Under the pieces are notes generated by a model. The model was not told the origin of the DNA, searched no databases, and was given only the letters and a program-made list of their open reading frames with translations. Of a stretch of 64,000 bases of DNA, positions 27,466-36,198 are shown one piece after another. Positions within the stretch are counted from its first letter, which is position 1, and each line of letters starts with the position of its first letter. A program made the position numbers and the translations under genes. The stretch is taken from positions 4,603,501 through 4,667,500 of the forward strand of contig CP018226.1 in assembly GCA_016865015.1 (NCBI GenBank), read 5' to 3'. The DNA comes from Rhizobiales bacterium IMCC20636. Its GTDB lineage: Bacteria; Pseudomonadota; Alphaproteobacteria; Rhizobiales; GCA-2746425.

Positions 27466-27492
27466 TCGCTCCTCCATGTAACCCAGAGTGAT

Positions 27493-27518
27493 AAACGCGA
27501 CCCTGTCAGGTCGCGTTT
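27493..27518 (-). terminator. Hairpin between tctC and tctB
   Basis: AAACGCGACC and its exact complement form a 10-bp stem around a 6-base loop, 19 bases after the tctC stop and about 27 before tctB. There is no clear U tract, so it is more likely an mRNA-stabilising or partially attenuating hairpin that boosts binding-protein expression. Confidence 0.55.
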
Positions 27519-27537
27519 GTCGTTTTCAGACTATGCA

Positions 27538-28584
27538 TCAATTAGACGTAATGTCCTTGATGACCTGCTCATAGGTTGAGCGTTTGGCCAGAAGATGCGC
27601 CTGCGCTTCGGCTGATGGCAGGAAGTTTGGAATGAAGAAAGCTTCCTTCTGGCGTTTCTGAATCTCGCCAGCGGCGTAGATTTCGCTCAATGCCGTATCA
27701 ATCTGAGCGACGATTGCGTCGTCCATATCCTGATTGTAGAGGAAGAAAAATTCCTTGTCGAAAGTGAAGTTTTCACTGTCATTCAGGGGAACTTTTGTTT
27801 CCGGATCGGCAAATTTCAACATCTGGTCACGGGTCGTATTGCCCATGCCTTGTGCCGGTGCCTGCTGCAATGTTGCAGGACGTGCTGTAATCCAGACAAA
27901 ACGCATCGCCTTGCGATCATCTTCGGGCAGTTGGGTAAACTGCTCATTGGCCTGGATCGAACCGTTGATGACATCTGAAAGATCGTCCCACATCGTCTGG
28001 TTCTTGTCGGACTGTGATCCGGTATTAACCGCCACAATGTTCGCTTCAGATCCGGGAGAAAGCACTTTCGCGGCATTCTTCATTGCGGAGAAACCGATTT
28101 CGGAAACACCACCCGGCTGGATTGCGACACGAACCTTCTCACCGGCTTTGGCAGCCGCAAAGATATCGTCCATGGACTGGTATTTTGAGGTCTTTGGCAC
28201 GAGATAGGCATTGCCTGGATTGATCGCGACCGTTGGTCCGACCTTGTAACCTTCAAACGGATTTGAATATCCCTGCACGCCATACAGATTGCCAAGATAA
28301 GACTGATCGTGGAAAATCATCAATGTTGTGCCGCGGCTATCACGGTCAAGCGCTTTGAATGCTTCAGTCGCGCCAACTGCATCGACCTTGACATTGATGC
28401 CCAATTTCTCGGCCAGAGCTTCAGCGACAATCGCGGAGTTCTGATAGGTGTCGCCACCTGTGGATTTAGAGCCAATCACGAGGCGCACATTGCGCGGCAA
28501 TTCCTGCGCGACCGCAGCATAGGATGATGCGGACAGCACAGTGGCTGCTGCGAGAGACAGAATTAGTCGGCGTGTAAAAGTCAT
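27538..28584 (-). CDS. tctC: Tripartite tricarboxylate transporter binding protein, TctC-like
   Basis: A Sec signal peptide (MTFTRRL, hydrophobic core, cleavage near SYAAVAQE) is followed by a TctC/Bug-type periplasmic solute-binding domain; 348 residues in total. The start is ATG 28584 with GGGAGGAA upstream; the longer frame from 28620 adds non-signal residues. It is the first gene of the minus-strand tctCBA operon, divergent from the dehydratase gene, and presumably binds a sugar acid or other carboxylate. Confidence 0.88.
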   Translation of the reverse strand: MTFTRRLILSLAAATVLSASSYAAVAQELPRNVRLVIGSKSTGGDTYQNSAIVAEALAEKLGINVKVDAVGATEAFKALDRDSRGTTLMIFHDQSYLGNLYGVQGYSNPFEGYKVGPTVAINPGNAYLVPKTSKYQSMDDIFAAAKAGEKVRVAIQPGGVSEIGFSAMKNAAKVLSPGSEANIVAVNTGSQSDKNQTMWDDLSDVINGSIQANEQFTQLPEDDRKAMRFVWITARPATLQQAPAQGMGNTTRDQMLKFADPETKVPLNDSENFTFDKEFFFLYNQDMDDAIVAQIDTALSEIYAAGEIQKRQKEAFFIPNFLPSAEAQAHLLAKRSTYEQVIKDITSN

Positions 28585-28666
28585 GGTATTCCTCCCATTT
28601 ATGCCGCGCATTGGCGGCATTTTTTGAAAAGCAGTCCGAGATTCTCATCGTCATATGGACTACTTA

Positions 28667-28680
28667 TGTATTCGCATACA
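28667..28680. promoter_or_regulatory. Operator-like palindrome 1 (LacI type)
   Basis: TGTATTCGCATACA is an imperfect palindrome centred on CG, as usual for LacI-family operators. It differs at one position from the palindrome at 28765. It lies about 80 bases before the tctC start, where it could control the leftward promoter. Confidence 0.65.
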
Positions 28681-28750
28681 TTGCATGACATGCTTCACAA
28701 TTGAGTGTCAAGCGCTACAATATAGGCATATATTCAGCGTCATGATGTAG

Positions 28751-28779
28751 TTGACAAAATTATGTGTATGCGCATACAT
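28751..28779 (+). promoter_or_regulatory. Promoter of the sugar-acid dehydratase gene, overlapped by operator 2
   Basis: TTGACA at 28751-28756 is a perfect -35 box; 17 bases later ATACAT (28774-28779) can serve as -10. The 14-bp perfect palindrome TGTATGCGCATACA (28765-28778) covers the spacer and most of the -10, so bound repressor would block polymerase. The centre-to-centre distance to the first operator is 98 bases, compatible with looping. The adjacent LacI protein is the obvious candidate ligand. Confidence 0.7.
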
Positions 28780-28805
28780 AAATTCCAACCCAATTAGGAG
28801 CTGCC

Positions 28806-30551
28806 ATGCCTGATCATCAGAAAAGGAAGACTGCCGCAGAACTGCGCAGCGCGCGCTGGTTTGCGCCCGATGATTTGAGGTCATTCGGGCACCGGTCACG
28901 GATGATGCAACTTGGCTATTCGGAAGAAGAATATCGCGACCGGCCAATTATTGGCATTCTGAATACGTGGTCCGAACTCAATGCCTGCCACGGTCACTTT
29001 CCGGAACGGGTGGAAAATGTCCGCCGTGGTGTGCTGCAGGCTGGCGGCTTTGCTGTCGAGATGCCTGCACTTTCGGTCGATGAGAGTTTTACGAAGCCGA
29101 CCTCCATGCTGTATCGCAACATGCTGGCCATGGAGACCGAGGAGATGATCCGGTCTCACCCGCTTGATGGCGTGGTTCTGCTGGGAGGCTGTGACAAGAC
29201 AACGCCCGGTCTCATCATGGGATCTATCACCGCAGCTGTTCCCTTCATCTTCATGCCAGCCGGACCGATGTTACGTGGTCACTATGCCGGTCGCATTCTC
29301 GGCTCTGGCTCTGACGCCTGGAAATATTGGGATGAGCGCCGCGCCGGCAACATCACCGATGAGGAATGGCTTGGCATTCAGGGCGGTATTGCACGCTCGG
29401 TCGGCACCTGCATGACAATGGGCACAGCCTCAACCATGACAGCCATCAGCGATGCAATGGGGCTGACCTTGCCTGGGGCCTCATCTATTCCCGCAGCCGA
29501 TTCAGGCCATCAACGCATGGCCAGTGACTGCGGTCGCCGCATCGTTGAAATGGTCTGGGAAGATCTGACGCCAGACAAGATCATCACGGATGCATCGGTC
29601 CGCAACGCAGCCATCATTGCGATGGCAACCGGTTGCTCGACCAATGCCGTGGTGCATCTGATCGCCATGGCGCGCCGCGCCGGTGTGGAATTCACGCTGG
29701 ATGATCTGGACGAGCTTGGCCGTGTTACACCTTTGATCGCAAATATTCGTCCATCGGGAAAAGACTATCTGATGGAAGATTTCTACTATGCGGGCGGACT
29801 GCGCGCCCTGATGAAACAGATGGAAGAACGGCTCGACACGTCGGTGCTGACAGTCACGGGCAAGACCATGGGTGAAAATCTGGAAGGCGCGGTGGTCTAT
29901 AATGATGATGTCATTCGACCGCTGTCCAATCCGGTTTACGCGGAAGGGTCGCTGGCCTTGCTGCGCGGCAATCTGTGTCCTGACGGGGCGGTCATAAAAC
30001 CTGCGGCCTGCGATCCGAAATACCATGAGCATGAAGGGCCTGCGCTGGTTTTTGACAGCTACCCGGAGATGAAAGCAGCGATTGATGACGAGGACCTCGA
30101 CGTAACGCCTGACCATGTTCTGGTTCTGCGCAATGCCGGTCCGCTGGGCGGCCCTGGCTTTCCCGAATGGGGCATGTTGCCAATCCCGAAAGCGCTCATC
30201 AAACAGGGGCACAGAGACATGCTGCGCATTTCTGACGCCCGCATGTCCGGCACATCCTACGGGGCCTGCGTGCTGCATGTGGCACCTGAGAGCTTTATTG
30301 GCGGGCCGCTGGCATTGCTCGAAACCGGCGATATCGTGCGGCTCGACCTGCCCAATCGCCGCCTCGACATGCTGGTGGATGATGCTGAACTGGCGCAGCG
30401 AAAAGCCAGCTGGAAAGTCCCGGAGCCGCGCTTTGAGCGCGGTTGGGGTTACATGTTCTCCAAACACGTGACCCAGGCTGACAAGGGCTGTGATTTTGAT
30501 TTTCTTGAACGCGGTTTCGGAACAACCGCTGGCGAACCGGATATATATTAA
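28806..30551 (+). CDS. IlvD/Edd-family sugar-acid dehydratase (pentonate/aldonate type)
   Basis: This is an iron-sulphur dehydratase of 581 residues. Cluster cysteines and surrounding motifs are visible: NACHGHFPE, LGGCDKTTPG and GTCMTMGTASTM. DESFTKPTSM and the C-terminal SDARMSGTSYGACVLHVAPE match the L-arabinonate/D-xylonate dehydratase branch rather than amino-acid IlvD. It would convert an aldonate to a 2-keto-3-deoxy acid. It is the first gene of the rightward arm, under the operator-covered promoter, and its stop overlaps the next start by one base. Confidence 0.9.
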   Translation: MPDHQKRKTAAELRSARWFAPDDLRSFGHRSRMMQLGYSEEEYRDRPIIGILNTWSELNACHGHFPERVENVRRGVLQAGGFAVEMPALSVDESFTKPTSMLYRNMLAMETEEMIRSHPLDGVVLLGGCDKTTPGLIMGSITAAVPFIFMPAGPMLRGHYAGRILGSGSDAWKYWDERRAGNITDEEWLGIQGGIARSVGTCMTMGTASTMTAISDAMGLTLPGASSIPAADSGHQRMASDCGRRIVEMVWEDLTPDKIITDASVRNAAIIAMATGCSTNAVVHLIAMARRAGVEFTLDDLDELGRVTPLIANIRPSGKDYLMEDFYYAGGLRALMKQMEERLDTSVLTVTGKTMGENLEGAVVYNDDVIRPLSNPVYAEGSLALLRGNLCPDGAVIKPAACDPKYHEHEGPALVFDSYPEMKAAIDDEDLDVTPDHVLVLRNAGPLGGPGFPEWGMLPIPKALIKQGHRDMLRISDARMSGTSYGACVLHVAPESFIGGPLALLETGDIVRLDLPNRRLDMLVDDAELAQRKASWKVPEPRFERGWGYMFSKHVTQADKGCDFDFLERGFGTTAGEPDIY

Positions 30552-31450
30552 TGACACATGATCTCGACAAAGCTCTGACCGGAATTTCAGGTATTCTGGT
30601 CACGCCGTATGATGATGCGGGCAACATTGCCCCGCAAAAACTCAAGCCGATCATTGACCTGGCGCTAGGCGCTGGCGTGCATCTGCCGGTCGTCAATGGC
30701 AACACCGGCGAGTTCTATGCCCTGACCACTGATGAAGCCTGCGCCATGGTGAAATCTGTTGCCGAACAGATCGATGGGCGCGCGCCCTTTCTGGCTGGTG
30801 TCGGTCGTGGCATCCGTGATGCATGCCGTCTTGCCAAAGAATCTGCCGAGGCTGGCGCTTCGGCGCTGATGATCCACCAACCACCAGATCCGTTCGTATC
30901 GCCACGTGGCACCGTCGATTATGTCAAGGCTGTCAGTGACGCGAGCGGTGGCCTGCCGATGATGCTCTATCTGCGCAACGACACGATAGGCACCGCCAAC
31001 ATCAAGGCTCTGTGTGATCTGCCGGGCGTCAAGGGCGTCAAATGGGCAACACCGAATCCTTTGAAACTGGGAGCTGCCATCGCCGCCTGTGATCCATCCA
31101 TCGTTTGGGTTGGCGGACTTGCGGAAGTCTGGGCACCTCCGCTCTATGCTGTCGGTGCACGCGGCTTTACCTCCGGCCTGATCAATGTCTGGCCGGAACG
31201 GTCCGTCGCCATTCACAGCGCGCTTGATGGTGGCGATTATGTCAAGGCGAATGAGCTCATCAAAGGCATGCGCGCCTTTGAAGACATACGCGCTGAGGAA
31301 CTGAACGGGACCAACGTCACCGCCGTCAAGGCAGCGTTGCAGGCGCTCAGTCTTGATTGCGGCCCGACACGCCCACCGTCTGCCTGGCCGCTGACCGAAA
31401 AACAACAGGCCGCCATGCTGCAATTCCTGAAACAGAACGACCTCATCTGA
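30551..31450 (+). CDS. DapA-family aldolase/dehydratase (2-keto-3-deoxy-sugar-acid lyase-like)
   Basis: This is a class I aldolase of the dihydrodipicolinate synthase/N-acetylneuraminate lyase family (299 residues). GNTGEFYAL is the GxTGE motif, MLYLRNDT contains the catalytic Tyr and KGVKWATPNP the Schiff-base Lys region. Coupled to a sugar-acid dehydratase, it is expected to act on 2-keto-3-deoxy acids, either splitting off pyruvate or, as in the L-arabinonate pathway, dehydrating to an alpha-ketoglutarate semialdehyde-type product. The sequence alone does not decide between these. Confidence 0.86.
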   Translation: MTHDLDKALTGISGILVTPYDDAGNIAPQKLKPIIDLALGAGVHLPVVNGNTGEFYALTTDEACAMVKSVAEQIDGRAPFLAGVGRGIRDACRLAKESAEAGASALMIHQPPDPFVSPRGTVDYVKAVSDASGGLPMMLYLRNDTIGTANIKALCDLPGVKGVKWATPNPLKLGAAIAACDPSIVWVGGLAEVWAPPLYAVGARGFTSGLINVWPERSVAIHSALDGGDYVKANELIKGMRAFEDIRAEELNGTNVTAVKAALQALSLDCGPTRPPSAWPLTEKQQAAMLQFLKQNDLI

Positions 31451-31468
31451 CACACGCAGAATCATGAT

Positions 31469-31498
31469 GTTTCCGGTGCCTCGTTGCGCACCGGAAAC
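31469..31498 (+). terminator. Hairpin after the DapA-like gene
   Basis: GTTTCCGGTGC and its exact complement give an 11-bp stem with an 8-base loop, starting 19 bases past the stop codon. There is no T run, so termination strength is uncertain. Confidence 0.5.
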
Positions 31499-31501
31499 AA
31501 G

Positions 31502-31789
31502 TCAGTATCCGCGCCTGCCCGCCAGGGCGGAGATAACTCTCAATCTGAATACCGGAATTGGTTGTTCGGTGCGCAACAGCGTTTTGAGAATCTCCCCGGC
31601 CTTTTCATATTTTCCATAGACACATGACCCAGGCGTTTCTGTCCCCAGATTGACGCCTGTTGAGGGTCCGCGCCCTGCTGTTTGCTGCGCTCCCCGAACA
31701 GCGGAACGCGCGTTCGGCCTTGCGTGCAATTTCCCGCGCCACACCCTCCAATTCGGTTTCCAAAATTGATAAATTGACAAAAATAACAA
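31502..31789 (-). other. Gap with an unsupported 95-codon frame
   Basis: The space between the DapA-like gene and the next SorC regulator is about 400 bases. On the minus strand it holds a 95-codon open frame that is Arg-rich and ends RVISALAGRRGY. It has no recognisable domain, its start would overlap the rightward promoter at 31774, and I see no ribosome binding site. I treat it as a possible decayed gene or chance frame and make no functional call. Confidence 0.25.
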
Positions 31790-31802
31790 TAACTGAAATA
31801 AT
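31774..31802 (+). promoter_or_regulatory. Strong promoter of the polyol-type operon
   Basis: TTGACA (31774-31779), 17 bases of AT-rich spacer, then AATAAT (31797-31802) give a near-consensus sigma70 promoter. CTGAAA (31793) and TTTCAG (31815) form a short inverted repeat around the start region and might be an operator for the SorC protein encoded immediately downstream. Confidence 0.7.
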
Positions 31803-31846
31803 TTACATATACGGTTTCAGATGAGACGTTTTGAAAGAAGTTTGAC

Positions 31847-32839
31847 TTGGCAGCCCCAGCAACCGCACGAAATGACGAAGCCAGCCTCGCGGTCAGAGCC
31901 GCATGGCTGCATTATGTCGGCGGCTTGAAACAATCTGCTGTGGCTGAAAAACTGGGTGTGACCAGCATCAAGGCACATCGCCTGATCATGAGAGCCAACC
32001 AGGACGGGGCAGTCAAATTCATCATTGACGGTGAAATTTCAGAATGCGTGTCGCTGGAAAACAAGATTTCCGAACGCTATGGCCTCGATTACTGCGAAGT
32101 CGTTCCCAATGTGAACGCGGATGATATTCCGCTGGGTGTGCTTGGCGTCGCTGGCGCAAAGTTCCTGCAGAGGGAAATTTTCAGCGGTGAGAATGATCTG
32201 ATTGGCCTGGGCCACGGCAGAACGCTTGCATCATGTGTCTCTCAACTGCCGAAGCTGGATGCGCAGAAAACGCAATTCGTGTCATTGCTCGGCGGGTTGA
32301 ACAGAAACTTTTCAGCCAATCCCCATGATGTGATGCACCGGCTGGCAGAAAAGACCGGCGCCGACGCCTTTGTGATGCCGGTCCCGTTCTTTGCAAATTC
32401 TGCAGAAGACCGGGAGATACTTTTATCACAGCGCGGTGTCGCCGATGTTCTGGTCATGGCGGCCCGATCCCAGCTGAAACTTGTCGGAATTGGTACGGTT
32501 GATCCATCGGCTCAACTGGTTGAATCCGGCATGATCGCCCCCAATGAAATCAACGAAGTTATCCAGGCAGGTGCCGCTGGAGAACTTCTCGGCCATTTCT
32601 TCAATCAAGATGGCCAACACGTTGAAACCAATCTGTCATCCCGGACGGTTTCCGTCGAATTGACAGATATTGGAAACAGCAGAATTGTTGCCGTCGCAGG
32701 CGGTAATAATAAGACCCGTGCAATCGGGTCTGTTTTGATGAGCGGCCTTCTGAAAGGCCTCATCACCGATGAGCGCACGGCAAATGAGCTCATAAATTTG
32801 GAGTTTTCCAAAAATACCGGGAGGAAAATCAATGCATGA
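31847..32839 (+). CDS. SorC/DeoR-type sugar-binding transcriptional regulator
   Basis: This is the second SorC-family regulator of the window (330 residues), with an N-terminal helix-turn-helix (GLKQSAVAEKLGVTSIKAHR) and the sugar-phosphate-binding domain (GLGHGRTLASC, SLLGGLN, PVPFFANS). The start is TTG at 31847 behind AAAGAAG; an in-frame TGA five codons upstream rules out a longer protein. Its last codons overlap the start of the binding-protein gene by eight bases, so the regulator is part of the operon and is likely autoregulated. Confidence 0.86.
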   Translation: MAAPATARNDEASLAVRAAWLHYVGGLKQSAVAEKLGVTSIKAHRLIMRANQDGAVKFIIDGEISECVSLENKISERYGLDYCEVVPNVNADDIPLGVLGVAGAKFLQREIFSGENDLIGLGHGRTLASCVSQLPKLDAQKTQFVSLLGGLNRNFSANPHDVMHRLAEKTGADAFVMPVPFFANSAEDREILLSQRGVADVLVMAARSQLKLVGIGTVDPSAQLVESGMIAPNEINEVIQAGAAGELLGHFFNQDGQHVETNLSSRTVSVELTDIGNSRIVAVAGGNNKTRAIGSVLMSGLLKGLITDERTANELINLEFSKNTGRKINA

Positions 32840-34277
32840 AAAAGAAAAAAATCTCATCAAGACCTATGTCGATGGTGGGATTGATAGACGGACCCTCATT
32901 CGCGGCTTAGGCGTAATGGGCGTAACCGCTGCAACGGCAGGTGTTCTGCTGAACTCTGTCGCAACAGAAGCTTTGGCGCAGAACGGGTTTGACTGGCAAA
33001 AGCACAAGGGCACGAAAATCAAGCTGCTGCTAAACAAGCACCCTTATGCGGATGCCATGATCGCAAATCTTGAGAACTTCAAGAAGCTGACAGGCATGGA
33101 AGTTGAATATGATGTCTTCCCAGAAGATGTCTATTTCGACAAGGTGACTGCTGCGCTGTCATCGGGTTCATCCGAGTATGATGCCTTCATGACGGGTGCC
33201 TATATGACATGGACCTATGGTCCGGCCGGATGGATTGATGATCTCAATGAGTACATCAACGATTCCGCCAAGACCAACCCGGACTATAATTGGGAAGACA
33301 TGCTTGAGGGCGTTCGGAACTCCTGTGCATGGAATGGTCAGCCAGGTGGCGAGCTTGGGTCTGCTGATGCCAAACAATGGTGCATTCCATGGGGTTATGA
33401 GCAAAATAACCTGTCATACAATGCGCGTATGTTCAAAGCTGGCGGCCTGACCGTCCCGACCAATATTGACGAGTTGGCAGCCACGGCAGCACAAGCCAAA
33501 ACGGATGGTCTCGCGTCCTATGGTATCGGCGTTCGTGGTTCCCGCTCCTGGGCAACCATTCACCCCGGCTTCCTGTCCGGTTATGCCAATTTCGGTCAGA
33601 AGGACCTGAACGTATCTGCAGATGGCAAATTGTCAGCTGCCATGAATACGGACGTGTCCCGTGATTTCCATGCCAAATGGGTGGGAATGATCCAGGACAG
33701 TGGTGCACCAGATTGGTCGACACATACCTGGTATCAGGTCGGTACGGATCTCGGCGCAGGTAAATCTGCCATGATTTTCGATGCTGATATTCTGGGCTAC
33801 TTCATGAATGGTGGCGACAATGCTGAGGCAGGCAATCTTGCTTACTCACCATTTGCTGCAAACCCGGACGCTTCGGCACCAACGCCAAACATCTGGATCT
33901 GGTCTCTGGCAATGGCATCCGCAGGCAAGCAGAAAGATGCCACATGGTACTTCCTGCAATGGGCTTCCGGCCCTGAACATGCTGTCTTCGGTGCCACACA
34001 GATGGATTTTGTGAATCCTGTTCGCAAATCCGTGTGGGCGAACACCGATTTCCGCGCACGCCTGGAAAAGAGCTATCCTGGCTACGTGGAAATGCATGAT
34101 GTTTCGGCTCCGGGTGCGAAGATTCACTTCACACCACAGCCATTGTTCTTCGATCTAACCACTGAATGGGCGGCTACGCTTCAGAAAATGGTTGCGAATG
34201 AACTGCCGGTTGATGAAGGTCTCGATCAGTTGGCACAAAGTGTCGACAAGCAATTGAAAGAGGCAGGCCTCGGTTAA
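32832..34277 (+). CDS. ABC transporter periplasmic binding protein (family 1), Tat-exported
   Basis: This is a 481-residue extracellular solute-binding protein of the family used by maltose, glycerol-3-phosphate and polyol importers. The N-terminus carries a twin-arginine motif (DRRTLIRGLG) followed by a hydrophobic stretch and a cleavage region near EALAQNG, indicating Tat export. The start ATG 32832 has GGGAGGAA just upstream and overlaps the regulator gene. The two permeases and two ATPases downstream complete the system. A strong hairpin follows the stop. Confidence 0.9.
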   Translation: MHEKEKNLIKTYVDGGIDRRTLIRGLGVMGVTAATAGVLLNSVATEALAQNGFDWQKHKGTKIKLLLNKHPYADAMIANLENFKKLTGMEVEYDVFPEDVYFDKVTAALSSGSSEYDAFMTGAYMTWTYGPAGWIDDLNEYINDSAKTNPDYNWEDMLEGVRNSCAWNGQPGGELGSADAKQWCIPWGYEQNNLSYNARMFKAGGLTVPTNIDELAATAAQAKTDGLASYGIGVRGSRSWATIHPGFLSGYANFGQKDLNVSADGKLSAAMNTDVSRDFHAKWVGMIQDSGAPDWSTHTWYQVGTDLGAGKSAMIFDADILGYFMNGGDNAEAGNLAYSPFAANPDASAPTPNIWIWSLAMASAGKQKDATWYFLQWASGPEHAVFGATQMDFVNPVRKSVWANTDFRARLEKSYPGYVEMHDVSAPGAKIHFTPQPLFFDLTTEWAATLQKMVANELPVDEGLDQLAQSVDKQLKEAGLG

Positions 34278-34304
34278 CTCCTCCAGGCGAGGCTTCTGCA
34301 AACA

Positions 34305-34333
34305 TCCCATCCCGCCTCCAGGGCGGGATGGGA
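34305..34333 (+). terminator. Hairpin between binding-protein and permease genes
   Basis: TCCCATCCCGCC and its exact complement form a 12-bp stem around a 5-base loop (34317-34321), 27 bases after the binding-protein stop. No T run follows, so an mRNA-stabilising or partially attenuating role, as between malE and malF, is more likely than full termination. Confidence 0.6.
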
Positions 34334-34420
34334 CAGAAAAATTCAAGTTTGATGAACTGCTCAAAGTCGACTTGCAGTAAGTGTAAGTGAGACCACACTT
34401 TTTCTATGGGTGAATTTACC

Positions 34421-35329
34421 ATGTCAGTGCCGGCAAAAGGGCGATTCAGTATCAATCGCCGCTATCTCCCCTACCTTTTGAGCCTTCCGGCTCTGCTGAC
34501 CTGTATTGGTATCCTGATCCCGTTTTTCACCGCGGTGATTTACTCATTGCAGCGCTACAGACTGTCGCAGCCATGGGCGCGCAAATTCAACTGGGGCGAA
34601 AACTACCTCAATTTCATGACCGACGCGTCCTTCTGGAATACGCTGAAGGTGTCGATGACCTATGCGACGTTGACCGTGGGTATCGAATTGCTGCTTGGAC
34701 TGGGCATTGCATTGCTGCTCCAAAGGCGCAGCACGTTCAACAATTTTGTCTCGATCATGTTGCTGATGCCCCTCATGACCGCCCCGGCGCTTGCAGCGTT
34801 GATGTGGAAGCTGATGACCAATCCCGGCTTCGGTATCCTGAGCTACTTTGCGACACTTCTTGGCATTAAGGATTTGAACTGGGCGTCCGATCCGGCAACA
34901 GCGATGATGACCGTCGTAATCGTGGATGTCTGGGTCTACACCCCCTTCATCATGATCTTGCTGCTGGCCGGATTGCGGTCTCTGCCCAAGCAACCTTTTG
35001 AGGCGGCAGAGCTGGATGGCGTTCCGCGGATGTTCGTGTTCTGGAAAATTACCCTGCCAATGCTGACGCCGTTTCTTCTGACCGCGACGCTGTTCCGGGT
35101 GATTGAATCCATTCAGCAATTCGACATCATCTATGCCATGACACAAGGCGGCCCCGGCGACACATTGACGGTGTTCCAGGTTGAGGCCTATCTGAACTTC
35201 TTCCAATCGACGAATGTTGGCCGGTCGGCGGCGTTGATGATGATCTTGTGGGCGATCACCTACTTCCTGTCGAACATATTTATCAAGAACTGGCTCCGCC
35301 TGCGCGAAAAAGCGCGCGGCGAGGCATAG
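34421..35329 (+). CDS. ABC sugar/polyol transporter permease (MalF/UgpA type)
   Basis: This is an inner-membrane permease with six predicted hydrophobic segments; 302 residues from ATG 34421. The coupling (EAA) loop reads EAAELDGVPRMFVFWKITLP at about residues 195-215. I prefer ATG 34421 because GGGTGA lies seven bases upstream, whereas the ATG 15 bases earlier has no close ribosome site. It pairs with the next permease. Confidence 0.9.
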   Translation: MSVPAKGRFSINRRYLPYLLSLPALLTCIGILIPFFTAVIYSLQRYRLSQPWARKFNWGENYLNFMTDASFWNTLKVSMTYATLTVGIELLLGLGIALLLQRRSTFNNFVSIMLLMPLMTAPALAALMWKLMTNPGFGILSYFATLLGIKDLNWASDPATAMMTVVIVDVWVYTPFIMILLLAGLRSLPKQPFEAAELDGVPRMFVFWKITLPMLTPFLLTATLFRVIESIQQFDIIYAMTQGGPGDTLTVFQVEAYLNFFQSTNVGRSAALMMILWAITYFLSNIFIKNWLRLREKARGEA

Positions 35330-35338
35330 GAGGTCGAA

Positions 35339-36196
35339 ATGGAACAGGTCAGCACCCTTGAACGCATCTTGCGCGGCATAGCAATTTCTTTCGTGATCAT
35401 CTTCTTCATGTTCCCGATCCTGTGGATCTTCCTGATGTCGTTTCAGACCAATGAAACCATTCTTCAGGTCCCGCCACAGCTGTTCTTTGAACCCACAATC
35501 GTGAATTATGAGGGCCTGATTACAGGTCAGCTGGAAACGGCTGCCGGCTCATTGAAAATTGAATTCATGGGCAATCTGTTCAACTCACTCTTCCTGTCGA
35601 CAGCAGCTGTGATTGTCGGATTGATCCTCGGCGTGCCGGCTGCCTACGCATTTGCCAGGCTCAAATTCAAAGGCTCCGAGGACATCGCGTTCACGCTGCT
35701 GTCCTTCCGCTTTGCGCCGCCATTGCTGGTGCTGCTTCCGCTGACAATTTACTTCCAGAAAATTGGTCTGGCAGACACCTATGTCGGGCTGATCTGGGTT
35801 TACCAGCTGATCGTGCTGCCCCTCATTCTGTGGATCGTGCGCGGTTATTTTGAGGATATTCCAGCCGACATTGAATATGCCTATCGCATTGCAGGCCATG
35901 GGTTCTGGTCGACATTCCGCAAGATTGCCCTGCCACTGGCCGGTCCCGGAATCGCGGCAGCCGGGTTGCTGGCGTTCATCTTTTCCTGGAACAATTTCAT
36001 TTTTGCACTGGTGCTGGCCTCGGCCGACAAACAGCCTGTGACGGTTGGTGCACTCGCATTCATCACTGCTTCCGGCATCAATTACGGCCAGATCGCCGCT
36101 GGCATCGTGCTGTCCATTGCGCCGACATTTGCCCTGGCGATGTATGCCCAGCGCTATCTCGTTGAAGGCCTGTCACTTGGCGCGGTGAAAGGCTGA
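35339..36196 (+). CDS. ABC sugar/polyol transporter permease (MalG/UgpE type)
   Basis: This is the second permease, 285 residues with six hydrophobic segments. The EAA-like loop is around IEYAYRIAGHGFWSTFRKIA. The ribosome site TAGGAGGT includes the stop codon of the preceding gene. It is followed by two separate ATPase genes, an arrangement known for the glycerol importer GlpSTPQV of rhizobia. Confidence 0.9.
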   Translation: MEQVSTLERILRGIAISFVIIFFMFPILWIFLMSFQTNETILQVPPQLFFEPTIVNYEGLITGQLETAAGSLKIEFMGNLFNSLFLSTAAVIVGLILGVPAAYAFARLKFKGSEDIAFTLLSFRFAPPLLVLLPLTIYFQKIGLADTYVGLIWVYQLIVLPLILWIVRGYFEDIPADIEYAYRIAGHGFWSTFRKIALPLAGPGIAAAGLLAFIFSWNNFIFALVLASADKQPVTVGALAFITASGINYGQIAAGIVLSIAPTFALAMYAQRYLVEGLSLGAVKG

Positions 36197-36198
36197 TC

